Shown one piece after another: positions 8,559-15,832 of a DNA stretch of 44,310 nt. Both the position numbers and the translations under genes were made by a program. The stretch covers positions 1 to 44,310 of the forward strand of contig JBLHKS010000041.1 in the NCBI GenBank assembly GCA_047620505.1. The letters are read 5' to 3'. Source of the stretch: JBLHKS01 sp047620505 (GTDB lineage: Bacteria > Verrucomicrobiota > Verrucomicrobiia > Verrucomicrobiales > DEV007). Below the pieces are notes generated by a model, which saw nothing but the letters and a program-made list of their open reading frames with translations, had not been told where the DNA came from and ran no database searches. Each line of letters begins with the position of its first letter. Position 1 is the stretch's first letter.

Positions 8559-9095
8559 ATGTCAATCGCAACCAAACGAGGCGACGAAGGCCAGACCGAT
8601 CTGATGTTCGGCCGGCGGGTTTCCAAGACACACCCGCGGATCGTCGCCAACGGGACGATCGACGAGATGAACGCGGCGCTCGGGACGGCGCGGGCTTGTT
8701 CGCAGCATGAAGTGGTTCAAACGCGGATCGCCGAGATTCAGGCGGATTTGATCAATGTGATGGGCGAGCTGGCGACGGATCGCGCGGATCTGGAAAAGTA
8801 TCGCGAGAAAGGTTTTTCGATCACCGAGGACAGTTTGGTCGAGCGGCTCGACGGCTGGGTTCACGAGCTCGAAAATGATCACGGCGTAAATTTCATGAAA
8901 TGGTCGACGCCTGGAGCGGCGGGAAGTTCAGCAGCTGCTGGCCTGGATCTGGCGCGAACGATCTGTCGCCGCGCAGAACGCGATGTGATCGCGCTGGTCG
9001 AATCCGGCGATGTGGAAAATTTCGCGATCCTGCGTTTCCTGAATCGGCTTTCCGATATTCTCTGGCTCCTCGCGCGGCTGGAGGAACGGGACTGA
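8559..9095 (+). CDS. PduO-type cob(I)alamin adenosyltransferase
   Basis: This enzyme transfers the 5'-deoxyadenosyl group of ATP to cob(I)alamin to make coenzyme B12. The 178-residue product has the standard PduO layout: the N-terminal ATP site TKRGDEGQTDLMFGRRVSK, GTIDEMNAALG, FMKWSTPGAAGSSAAAG in place of the usual F-x-x-PGG segment, and the C-terminal signature LARTICRRAERDVIAL followed by LRFLNRLSDILWLLAR. In classical members the motif reads R-x-x-x-R-R-A-E-R, as here. The SSAAAG stretch is encoded by an exact dodecamer palindrome at 8929-8940. gcvH follows after 58 bases. No cobalamin riboswitch is visible upstream. Confidence 0.92.
   Translation: MSIATKRGDEGQTDLMFGRRVSKTHPRIVANGTIDEMNAALGTARACSQHEVVQTRIAEIQADLINVMGELATDRADLEKYREKGFSITEDSLVERLDGWVHELENDHGVNFMKWSTPGAAGSSAAAGLDLARTICRRAERDVIALVESGDVENFAILRFLNRLSDILWLLARLEERD
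8929..8940. repeat. Palindromic dodecamer CAGCAGCTGCTG
   Basis: Exact copy in the adenosyltransferase gene, read in the Ser-Ala-Ala-Ala phase close to the active-site loop. Confidence 0.85.
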
Positions 9096-9153
9096 CAAGA
9101 CACGAAGACTCCCTTTGACAGTTTCGGATGCCTGCCTTGATTCAGCGGCAATC

Positions 9154-9525
9154 ATGAACGTTCCAGACGATCTAAAATACGCGACTTCCCACGAATGGGC
9201 GCGCGAAGAAAACGGGGTGGTCACCGTGGGCGTCACCGACCACGCTCAAGCCGAATTGACCGAGATCGTTTACGTCGAGCTGCCGGAAATCGGCAAGGTC
9301 GTCTCCGCTGGCGAGGAAGTCGCGGTCGTCGAATCGGTCAAGTCCGCGAGCGATATTTTTTCGCCAGTCGCGGGCGAAATCGTCGAAGTGAACGAGGCAA
9401 CGGCGGAAAATCCCGCAGCCGTGAACGACGATGCGTTTGGCGAGGGTTGGCTTTTCAAAGTGAAGGGAACTGAGGGCCTGGACGCGCTTCTCGACGCAGC
9501 GGGTTACAAAGAATTGATCGGTTAA
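9154..9525 (+). CDS. gcvH: Glycine cleavage system H protein
   Basis: This is the 123-residue lipoyl carrier of the glycine cleavage complex, shuttling the aminomethyl group between P, T and L proteins. The lipoylation site is the lysine in VVESVKSASDIFSP (about residue 64), with the usual upstream YVELPEIGKVVSAGEEVAVV and downstream GEIVEVNEA and GEGWLFKVK. The start at ATG 9154 gives MNVPDDLKYATSHEW, the typical H-protein beginning; a GTG/TTG 39 bases further upstream is less likely. gcvP follows with a 77-base spacer that contains a large hairpin. gcvT and lpd are not in this window. Confidence 0.97.
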   Translation: MNVPDDLKYATSHEWAREENGVVTVGVTDHAQAELTEIVYVELPEIGKVVSAGEEVAVVESVKSASDIFSPVAGEIVEVNEATAENPAAVNDDAFGEGWLFKVKGTEGLDALLDAAGYKELIG

Positions 9526-9527
9526 GC

Positions 9528-9592
9528 GTAGCGGAATTTGCCAGAATTTCGAATGCACCGGCAACTGTCGGAATTCTGGCTAATTCCGCTAC
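9528..9592. repeat. 65-base palindromic repeat between gcvH and gcvP
   Basis: Two 22-base arms (9528-9549 and 9571-9592) are inverse complements at about 20 positions and enclose a 21-base loop. The element begins with GTAG and ends with CTAC, starts two bases after the gcvH stop codon, and ends ten bases before the gcvP ATG. It has the same size and end sequence as the palindrome inside gcvP at 10885. It may also fold in the gcvHP transcript and modulate gcvP translation. Confidence 0.85.
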
Positions 9593-9602
9593 TTCAAAAG
9601 AA

Positions 9603-12443
9603 ATGTCTGACTTCAAAACTCGTCATCTCGGCTCTGACGAAGCCACCAACGTCGCGATGGCGACTGAGATCGGTTACGATTCGGTCGATGCGCTGATCGA
9701 TGCGGTCCTGCCGACGAGCATCCGGCGCGAGGCAGCTTTCGAGTTGCCTGACGCGCTGAGCGAAGCCGATGCGCTCGACAGCCTGCGCTGGATCATGGGC
9801 AAAAACGAGGTCCGGCGTTCGCTCATCGGCATGGGCTACTACGATTGCATCACGCCGCCGGTGATCTTGCGCAACATTCTGGAAAACCCGGGCTGGTACA
9901 CGGCCTACACGCCTTACCAGGCGGAAATCAGCCAAGGCCGCCTGGAGGCGTGTTTGAATTTCCAAACGATGGTGACGGACCTGACCGGACTGGATATCGC
10001 CAACGCTTCGCTGCTCGACGAAGGCACAGCTGCTGCTGAGGCGATGGCGATGTGTCTCGGTACTAAGCCGAAGGCCTCGCGCTTTCTCGTGAGCGAAAAA
10101 GTTCACCCGCAGACGATCGCAATTCTGGAAACGCGGGCTGAGCCGCTCAATGTCGAAATCGTCGTCGGTGACCACGCGGAGTTTGAATTTGGCGACGATG
10201 TTTTTGGCGCGCTCGCGCAGTACCCGGATACCGAGGGCGTGATCCACGATTTTGCCGAGCTTACGGAGAAGGCCCACGCTGGAAAGTCGAAACTGGTTGT
10301 CGCGACGGATTTGCTCGCCCTGACATTGCTAAAACCGCCGGGCGAATTCGGCGCGGACATCGCAGTCGGCAACAGCCAGCGATTTGGCGTTCCGTTAGGC
10401 TTCGGCGGACCGCATGCCGGGTTCATCGCTTGCGCGGACGCGATGAAACGCAAGCTGCCTGGCCGGATCGTCGGGATCTCGAAGGACGTCCATGGCAAGC
10501 CTGCTTATCGGCTTTCGCTCCAGACTCGCGAGCAGCACATCCGCCGCGACAAAGCGACGAGCAACATCTGCACGGCGCAGGTTCTGTTGGCAGTGGTCGC
10601 CTCGATGTATGCGGCTTACCACGGGCCGGAAGGGCTCAAGGCGATCGCGCGACGAGTCGCGGGCCTGACGAAGAAATTGGCGGACGCGTTAGGGCTGGAA
10701 GGCGATCGATTTGACACGATTCGGATCGAGGTTTCCGAAGAGGAACGCGAAAAAATTCTGGATCAAGCGGACGGAAACCGGATCAACCTACGTTTGTTCA
10801 AGGACGGTGCGCTTGGTGTTTCACTCGATGAAAAATCAACCGAGCGCGAAGTTGAGAAACTCGCGGAGATTTTTGGCGGAGCCCGTAGTGGTGGCTTCCA
10901 GCCGCCGAGCACTGCCAAAGACGATGAATGGCGGCTGGAAGCCACCACTACCCGCCGCGAGTCCGCTTTCCTGACTCACCCCGTCTTCAGCGCCTACCAC
11001 ACCGAGACCGAAATGATGCGTTACCTGCATCGACTCGAAGCGAAAGACATCGCTCTCAACACCAGCATGATCCCTCTCGGCTCGTGCACGATGAAGCTCA
11101 ACGCCGCCGCCGAAATGATGCCGCTGAGCTGGCCGGAGGTGAACGCGATCCACCCGTTTGCACCGCGCGATCAGTGGTACGGCTACGAGCAGCTGCTGAG
11201 CGATCTCGAATCCTGGTTGGCCGCCTGCACCGGGTTTCACGCCGTTTCTCTCCAGCCGAACGCGGGTTCCCAGGGCGAATACGCGGGTTTGCTCGCGATT
11301 CGCGAGTTTCACAAATCGAACAACCAATCGAACCGAAATATTTGCCTGATTCCGACTTCGGCACACGGCACAAATCCGGCCAGCGCGGTCATGGCTGGGA
11401 TGAAAGTCGTTGGCGTCGGCTGTGACGACCAGGGCAACATCGACATCCCGGATCTCCGCGCGAAAGCCGAGCAGCACGCGGAAAATCTCGCCGCGCTGAT
11501 GGTGACCTACCCTTCGACTCACGGTGTCTTCGAAGCTGGGATTAAGGAGATCTGTCAGGCGGTTCACGATCACGGCGGCCAGGTTTACATGGACGGCGCG
11601 AACCTGAACGCGCAGCTCGGAATCTGCTCGCCGGGCGAGCTCGGAGCCGACGTTTGCCATCTGAATCTCCACAAAACTTTCTGCATTCCCCACGGCGGAG
11701 GCGGCCCTGGAGTTGGTCCGATCGGCGTGGCGAAACACCTCGCTCCGTACCTCCCAGGTCATCCGAATTTCCTGAGTTCAAACCGGCTTGGCCCCGTCAG
11801 CGCGGCTCCGTTCGGCAGCGCGAGCATTTTGACGATTTCCTGGATGTACGTCGCGATGATGGGCGCGCCCGGCCTGACCGAAGCAACGAAGCAGGCGATT
11901 CTCAACGCCAACTACATCGCTCACCGCCTTCAGCCGTTTTTCCCGGTTCTTTACCGTGGCCAGAACGATCTCGTTGCTCACGAATGCATCGTCGATCTGC
12001 GACCTTTCGACGAGTCGACCGGCGTCAAAGTCGAGGACGTCGCCAAGCGCCTGATGGACTACGGTTTTCACGCGCCGACGATGTCCTGGCCCGTCACTGG
12101 CACGCTCATGATCGAGCCGACCGAAAGCGAATCCCGTGCTGAGCTTGATCGTTTCTGCGATGCGATGATCGCGATTCACGGCGAGATCGAGGCGATCCGA
12201 ACTGGCGAATCCGACGCCGTCGACAACCCGTTGAAAAACGCCCCGCACACCGCCGAATTTCTCTTGGCTGATGATTGGAAGCACCCGTATTCGCGGTCAG
12301 CAGCTGCTCACCCGGCACCCTGGCTGCTGGAGCACAAATATTGGCCGCCGGTTGGCCGGATCGATAACGTCTACGGCGACCGAAATCTCGTGTGCAACTG
12401 TCAGGACGTCGCCGCTTACGCCGAGGTTGAATCGTCAGGTTGA
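9603..12443 (+). CDS. gcvP: Glycine dehydrogenase (decarboxylating), P protein
   Basis: This PLP enzyme decarboxylates glycine and passes the aminomethyl group to lipoyl-GcvH. At 946 residues it is the fused, full-length type (E. coli about 957). The N-terminal half shows MGYYDCITPPVILRN, NPGWYTAYTPYQ and RFGVPLGFGGPHAGF. The C-terminal half shows HPVFSAYHTETEMMRY, MIPLGSCTMKLNAAAEM, QPNAGSQGEYAG and the PLP-lysine motif LNLHKTFCIPHGGGGPGVGP. Residues about 428-450, at the junction of the halves, are encoded by a perfect palindromic element and read SGGFQPP...WRLEATTT; this looks like an in-frame insertion. Dodecamer variants occur at 10027-10038, 11187-11198 and 12298-12309. The 3' end overlaps the convergent permease gene by nine bases. 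Confidence 0.97.
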   Translation: MSDFKTRHLGSDEATNVAMATEIGYDSVDALIDAVLPTSIRREAAFELPDALSEADALDSLRWIMGKNEVRRSLIGMGYYDCITPPVILRNILENPGWYTAYTPYQAEISQGRLEACLNFQTMVTDLTGLDIANASLLDEGTAAAEAMAMCLGTKPKASRFLVSEKVHPQTIAILETRAEPLNVEIVVGDHAEFEFGDDVFGALAQYPDTEGVIHDFAELTEKAHAGKSKLVVATDLLALTLLKPPGEFGADIAVGNSQRFGVPLGFGGPHAGFIACADAMKRKLPGRIVGISKDVHGKPAYRLSLQTREQHIRRDKATSNICTAQVLLAVVASMYAAYHGPEGLKAIARRVAGLTKKLADALGLEGDRFDTIRIEVSEEEREKILDQADGNRINLRLFKDGALGVSLDEKSTEREVEKLAEIFGGARSGGFQPPSTAKDDEWRLEATTTRRESAFLTHPVFSAYHTETEMMRYLHRLEAKDIALNTSMIPLGSCTMKLNAAAEMMPLSWPEVNAIHPFAPRDQWYGYEQLLSDLESWLAACTGFHAVSLQPNAGSQGEYAGLLAIREFHKSNNQSNRNICLIPTSAHGTNPASAVMAGMKVVGVGCDDQGNIDIPDLRAKAEQHAENLAALMVTYPSTHGVFEAGIKEICQAVHDHGGQVYMDGANLNAQLGICSPGELGADVCHLNLHKTFCIPHGGGGPGVGPIGVAKHLAPYLPGHPNFLSSNRLGPVSAAPFGSASILTISWMYVAMMGAPGLTEATKQAILNANYIAHRLQPFFPVLYRGQNDLVAHECIVDLRPFDESTGVKVEDVAKRLMDYGFHAPTMSWPVTGTLMIEPTESESRAELDRFCDAMIAIHGEIEAIRTGESDAVDNPLKNAPHTAEFLLADDWKHPYSRSAAAHPAPWLLEHKYWPPVGRIDNVYGDRNLVCNCQDVAAYAEVESSG
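10885..10951. repeat. 67-base perfect palindromic element inserted in the gcvP reading frame
   Basis: Arms of 22 bases (10885-10906 and 10930-10951) are perfectly inverse-complementary around a 23-base loop. The element starts GTAG and ends CTAC. It is translated as part of GcvP in the linker between its two homologous halves. Confidence 0.9.
11187..11198. repeat. Palindromic dodecamer variant GAGCAGCTGCTG
   Basis: Inner 10-mer intact; read as Glu-Gln-Leu-Leu in gcvP. Confidence 0.7.
12298..12309. repeat. Palindromic dodecamer variant CAGCAGCTGCTC
   Basis: Inner 10-mer intact; read as Ser-Ala-Ala-Ala near the 3' end of gcvP. Confidence 0.7.
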
Positions 12444-13727
12444 AATCGAGGGCGATTCCTCCGCCTGAGCTTTCGCCCTGGCTTCGGCTAGTTCGAGTTC
12501 CTCTTTATCCTCGTCCGGAATGTCCTTGCTGATCAACAAGGCAAGCCAACGGAAATCATCGCTCTGATCCATCATGATCTTGAGCATCATCGTGAGTGGA
12601 ACCGCGAGGAACATCCCAACCGGGCCCCAGACCCAGCCCCAGAAAAGGACCGAGACCAACACCATGACGGTGGACAGGCCGAAGCGGTTTCCAAGCAGGA
12701 CGGGCTCGATGAAGCTGCCCAGCAAGGCGTTGATCCCGATGAAACAGAAGGCAACGCCGGCAGCCGGTCCTAAGCCGAGCTGGATGAGCGCGACGAAGGT
12801 TGGGAAAATTCCAGCGGCGATCGAACCGAACGTTGGGATGTAGTTCAGGAGGAAGGCGAGCAGTCCCCAGATGACAGGGAACTCGACGCCGAACAGCACG
12901 CAGGACAGCCAGCCGAGCAACCCCGTCAGGCAGCTGATCGCGGTTTTGATCCCGAGATAACGCTGGAGATCGACGCCGGCGTTTTTGAAGCCTTCGAAAC
13001 TTGGTCCTTTCACGTTGCCCATCGCCGCGAGCTTGCGGCCGTAACGACCGGACTCGACCAAAACGAAAATCATGATGATGAAGCAGACGAAAGTCTTGGC
13101 GAGGAGCGTCGCTGCCCATTGAAGCGCGCCTGTCCCGCCTACGATCATCGAATTGAAAAACTTGTCGACCACACCTTCGATGTTGAAGGCTGCGGGAGGC
13201 GGATTGCCGGTTGTGGCCAGGTTAGGGTCAACGGCTGCGACTGCGGGCGCGGCCTCCGGTTCTGGTTGAACTGAATCCTCCGGCTCAGCGTCAGATGTCG
13301 GCTTGGCATCGGAGTCGGGGTCGAACATTTTCTGAAAATCAGCCGCCCAGCCGTCCAGTGTTTCTTGAAACTCGCCGACGCGTTCAACGACCTGGCCCCG
13401 CAAATTCTCTGAGTACTTCGCAAAATCCGGCATGATCGCGACGATGAAAATGATGACCCCGGTCAGGATCAAAGCTTCGAATGTGATCGTCATGACCACA
13501 GCGAGGGTGCTGGGTATGCTGTGAGATCGGAGCCAGCCCGTCATCGGTAGGCTGAGGAGGGCCAGGAATAATCCGATTACGATCGGAACGAGGAAGGTTC
13601 CGCCAGCGCGAAGACCTGCGATGACGATGAAGATGCTGGCCGTCGATAGCAGCATCTTGATTCCCGAATTTCGTTTGCCGGTGGCCGGAAGATTCATGTT
13701 TCGTTCCAGGGGGGGGTTCGAGGCCAT
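12435..13727 (-). CDS. AI-2E/PerM-family membrane protein
   Basis: This 430-residue polytopic membrane protein belongs to the AI-2E transporter (UPF0118/PerM) family. N-terminal spans cover about residues 25-55 and 72-100, and a cluster of C-terminal spans includes YLGIKTAISCLTGLLGWLS, EFPVIWGLLAFLLNYIPT and a GPVGMFLAVPLTMMLKI ending typical of the family. Between the second and third blocks, residues about 140-185 form an acidic, Pro/Ala-rich low-complexity insert (PEDSVQPEPEAAPAVAAVD), which is longer than usual. Members export varied small solutes or couple to ion gradients; autoinducer-2 export is known for few, so no substrate is assigned. The first ATG (13727) is used here; the second at 13697 (MNLPATG) is possible. 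The gene converges with gcvP. Confidence 0.88.
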   Translation of the reverse strand: MASNPPLERNMNLPATGKRNSGIKMLLSTASIFIVIAGLRAGGTFLVPIVIGLFLALLSLPMTGWLRSHSIPSTLAVVMTITFEALILTGVIIFIVAIMPDFAKYSENLRGQVVERVGEFQETLDGWAADFQKMFDPDSDAKPTSDAEPEDSVQPEPEAAPAVAAVDPNLATTGNPPPAAFNIEGVVDKFFNSMIVGGTGALQWAATLLAKTFVCFIIMIFVLVESGRYGRKLAAMGNVKGPSFEGFKNAGVDLQRYLGIKTAISCLTGLLGWLSCVLFGVEFPVIWGLLAFLLNYIPTFGSIAAGIFPTFVALIQLGLGPAAGVAFCFIGINALLGSFIEPVLLGNRFGLSTVMVLVSVLFWGWVWGPVGMFLAVPLTMMLKIMMDQSDDFRWLALLISKDIPDEDKEELELAEARAKAQAEESPSIST

Positions 13728-13847
13728 CGCTATCCAATGCTCAGGCCCTGTCAGGCAGACTCGCTTCGTTTGACTGGCCTGCCAACAAAATTTCGAATTT
13801 CCGCTCAGATGCTTGCTTTGAGCCTAGGGATTTGTTTAGCTCCGGCG

Positions 13848-15071
13848 ATGAAAATCCTTCGTTCCTTTCTTGCCCTGCCTGTCGCTTGCCTTATCCCATT
13901 TCTGATGACCTCCTGCGGTGACAGCGATTCCGATTCCAACTCTGATGGCGGTTCGGAGAAGAAGCCTGAGGTACCGACGACGAAGTCTGGAGTCTCAGAA
14001 GAGGCTTGGGGAGAGGTTGATGGAGCCGAGGTGAAACTATTTACGCTGACTAACGGAAACGGCGTCAAAGTCGCGATCACGAACTACGGTGGCCGCGTAA
14101 CTTCAATTCTGGTTCCGACTGAAAAAGGCGAAGCGGTTGACGTCGCCCTCGGTTACGAATCGCTGGCAAAATATGTGGAAGGCAGCCCTTATTTCGGCTG
14201 CATCACAGGACGATACGCGAATCGAATCGCGGGCGGGAAATTCTCGATCGATGGAGCCGAACACCAGCTGGCAAAAAACAACGGCGGCGAGAAAAACGAC
14301 CTCAACCACCTCCACGGCGGCGTTGTCGGGTTCGACAAAATCGCTTGGAAAGTGAATTCGGCCTCGGTGTCGGAAACGGGGCCAAAATTAGTGCTCAGCC
14401 ACACGAGCCCGGACGGCGACGAAGGCTATCCCGGCGAATTAAAAATGATCGTGGCCTACACGCTGACTGACGACAATGGCCTGCAGATCGATTACACGGC
14501 CACGACCGATAAGGCGACGGTCATCAACCTGACTAACCACACTTATTTTAATCTTTCTGGCGAGGGCAGTGGGAAGACGATTCTTGGTCACGAGCTCCAG
14601 ATTTTCGCCAGCAATTTCACGCCGACCGACAAATTCGGGATTCCAAGCGGCGTGGCTGCGCTGGACGGATCGCCGCTGGATTTCCGGAATTCGACGGTGA
14701 TCGGCAAGCGGATCGACGAGGAAAACGAGCAGCTGATCAACGGCATCGGCTACGATCACAACTACGTCCTCGACGGCGGGGCCACCGGGGATCCGCGCCA
14801 CGTGGCCACGGTTCGCTCTCCGGATACGGGCATTTCCATGGAGGTCCTCACCGACCAACCCGGGCTTCAGTTTTACTGTGGAAATTACCTCGACGGAGAA
14901 AACATCGGCAAGACCGGAAAGCCTTATCACCATCGGACCGGGCTCTGCCTCGAAGCCCAGGTTTTTCCAGATTCTCCGAATCAGCACGGCAAGAAAGGCT
15001 TCACTTCGGCCCTCTTGAAGCCGGGCGAGACTTACACTCACACGACGATTTATCGGTTCAACGCCGACTGA
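13848..15071 (+). CDS. Secreted lipoprotein galactose mutarotase (aldose 1-epimerase)
   Basis: This protein catalyses anomer interconversion of galactose or glucose. From ATG 13848 it has 407 residues: a lipoprotein signal MKILRSFLALPVACLIPF then LMTSC as the lipobox, an acidic/Ser-rich linker (DSDSDSNSDGGSEKK), and the beta-sandwich enzyme. Active-site landmarks are present: GRYANRIAGGKF (substrate Arg), NHLHGGVVGFDKIAW (His), NLTNHTYFNLSGEG (His) and LCLEAQVFPDSPNQ (catalytic Glu). An ORF start 111 bases upstream (13737) would bury the signal peptide and is rejected. The lipid anchor implies action in the periplasm or outer membrane, fitting polysaccharide use. It is divergent from the PerM-like gene. 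Confidence 0.92.
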   Translation: MKILRSFLALPVACLIPFLMTSCGDSDSDSNSDGGSEKKPEVPTTKSGVSEEAWGEVDGAEVKLFTLTNGNGVKVAITNYGGRVTSILVPTEKGEAVDVALGYESLAKYVEGSPYFGCITGRYANRIAGGKFSIDGAEHQLAKNNGGEKNDLNHLHGGVVGFDKIAWKVNSASVSETGPKLVLSHTSPDGDEGYPGELKMIVAYTLTDDNGLQIDYTATTDKATVINLTNHTYFNLSGEGSGKTILGHELQIFASNFTPTDKFGIPSGVAALDGSPLDFRNSTVIGKRIDEENEQLINGIGYDHNYVLDGGATGDPRHVATVRSPDTGISMEVLTDQPGLQFYCGNYLDGENIGKTGKPYHHRTGLCLEAQVFPDSPNQHGKKGFTSALLKPGETYTHTTIYRFNAD

Positions 15072-15077
15072 TCTCGC

Positions 15078-15089
15078 CAGCAGCTGCTA
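15078..15089. repeat. Palindromic dodecamer variant CAGCAGCTGCTA
   Basis: Inner 10-mer intact. On the minus strand its first three bases are the TAG stop codon of rex, so the repeat forms the end of that gene. Confidence 0.7.
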
Positions 15090-15704
15090 CCGGATAAAGT
15101 AGCTCAAATTTTCGAGTTCCAGGGCGAGATCGACGCTGTTGACGGTGACTTCGTCCGGAACTTCGAGAATGATCGGCGAGAAATTCAGGATCGCCTGAAT
15201 CCCAGCGGAAACGAGCTGGTTCGCCACGCCCTGAGCCGCGTTTGCCGGGACGGCGAGAATTGCCATCTTGACGTCGTTTTCGGAGACGAATTTCGAAATC
15301 TGCTCGCTCGGAAGGACGGCAACGGGCACATTTCGCTCGTTAGCGGTTTCGTGGTCGTCATCGAACGCGGCGGCGATTTCGAATCCCTCTTTCTGGAACC
15401 CGCGATAGCGCATGAGCGCGGAGCCAAGGTTTCCGACTCCAACCAGGACGACCGGCTGCAAACGCGCGGCGCCGAGAATTTCGTTCAGGGCTTTTATGAG
15501 CGTTTCGACGTTGTAGCCGAGCCCACGAGTCCCGAACTGCCCCAGATGAGCGATGTCCTTCCTGAGCTGTGTCGACTTCACTCCAGCCGCTTTGCTGAGC
15601 GCCTCGGAGGAAACCGTTTCGAGTTTGTTTTCTCGCAGGCGCAGCAAGCAGCGAAGGTAGATCGAGAGCCGATAGATCGTTTTTCGCGGGATTTCCTTCT
15701 GCAC
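15087..15704 (-). CDS. rex: Redox-sensing transcriptional repressor Rex
   Basis: Rex binds operator DNA when the NADH/NAD+ ratio is low and releases it when NADH rises, tuning fermentation and respiration genes. The 205-residue protein has the N-terminal winged helix (RKTIYRLSIYLRCLLRL, VSSEALSKAAGVKSTQLRKD, HLGQFGTRGLGYNVETL) and the C-terminal Rossmann domain with VVLVGVGNLGSALMRYRGF. It ends with a domain-swapped helix LALELENLSYFI, the usual Rex tail. It starts with GTG at 15704; an in-frame TGA 21 bases upstream rules out a longer product, and no ATG follows for many codons. The GTG is immediately preceded by a GTGAA..TTCAC palindrome that may be its own operator. Confidence 0.95.
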   Translation of the reverse strand: MQKEIPRKTIYRLSIYLRCLLRLRENKLETVSSEALSKAAGVKSTQLRKDIAHLGQFGTRGLGYNVETLIKALNEILGAARLQPVVLVGVGNLGSALMRYRGFQKEGFEIAAAFDDDHETANERNVPVAVLPSEQISKFVSENDVKMAILAVPANAAQGVANQLVSAGIQAILNFSPIILEVPDEVTVNSVDLALELENLSYFIR

Positions 15705-15721
15705 TTGTGAAAATTCACGAA
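15705..15721 (-). promoter_or_regulatory. Candidate Rex operator overlapping the rex start region
   Basis: Read on the minus strand the site is TTCGTGAATTTTCACAA, directly adjacent to the rex GTG. It contains both halves of the Rex consensus (TTGTGAA and TTCACAA), but the central spacer is two bases, not the usual four, and one half has one mismatch. Autoregulation is therefore only suggested. Confidence 0.35.
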
Positions 15722-15795
15722 ATCAGCCCATAAGTCAACGCCCAAAAACCGCTCAAAACTAAGCGATTATCCTAATCGTTCTTCAGCCAACAGCC

Positions 15796-15807
15796 GAGCA
15801 GCTGCTG
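15796..15807. repeat. Palindromic dodecamer variant GAGCAGCTGCTG
   Basis: Inner 10-mer intact, in the 128-base spacer between the TPR gene and rex. Confidence 0.7.
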
Positions 15808-15832
15808 GCCCAAACACCTCGTTCGAGAAGCC

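Noticed and set aside
9096..9153. Possible glycine riboswitch before gcvH
   Set aside because: The 58-base gap is too short for the tandem aptamer and shows no conserved core.
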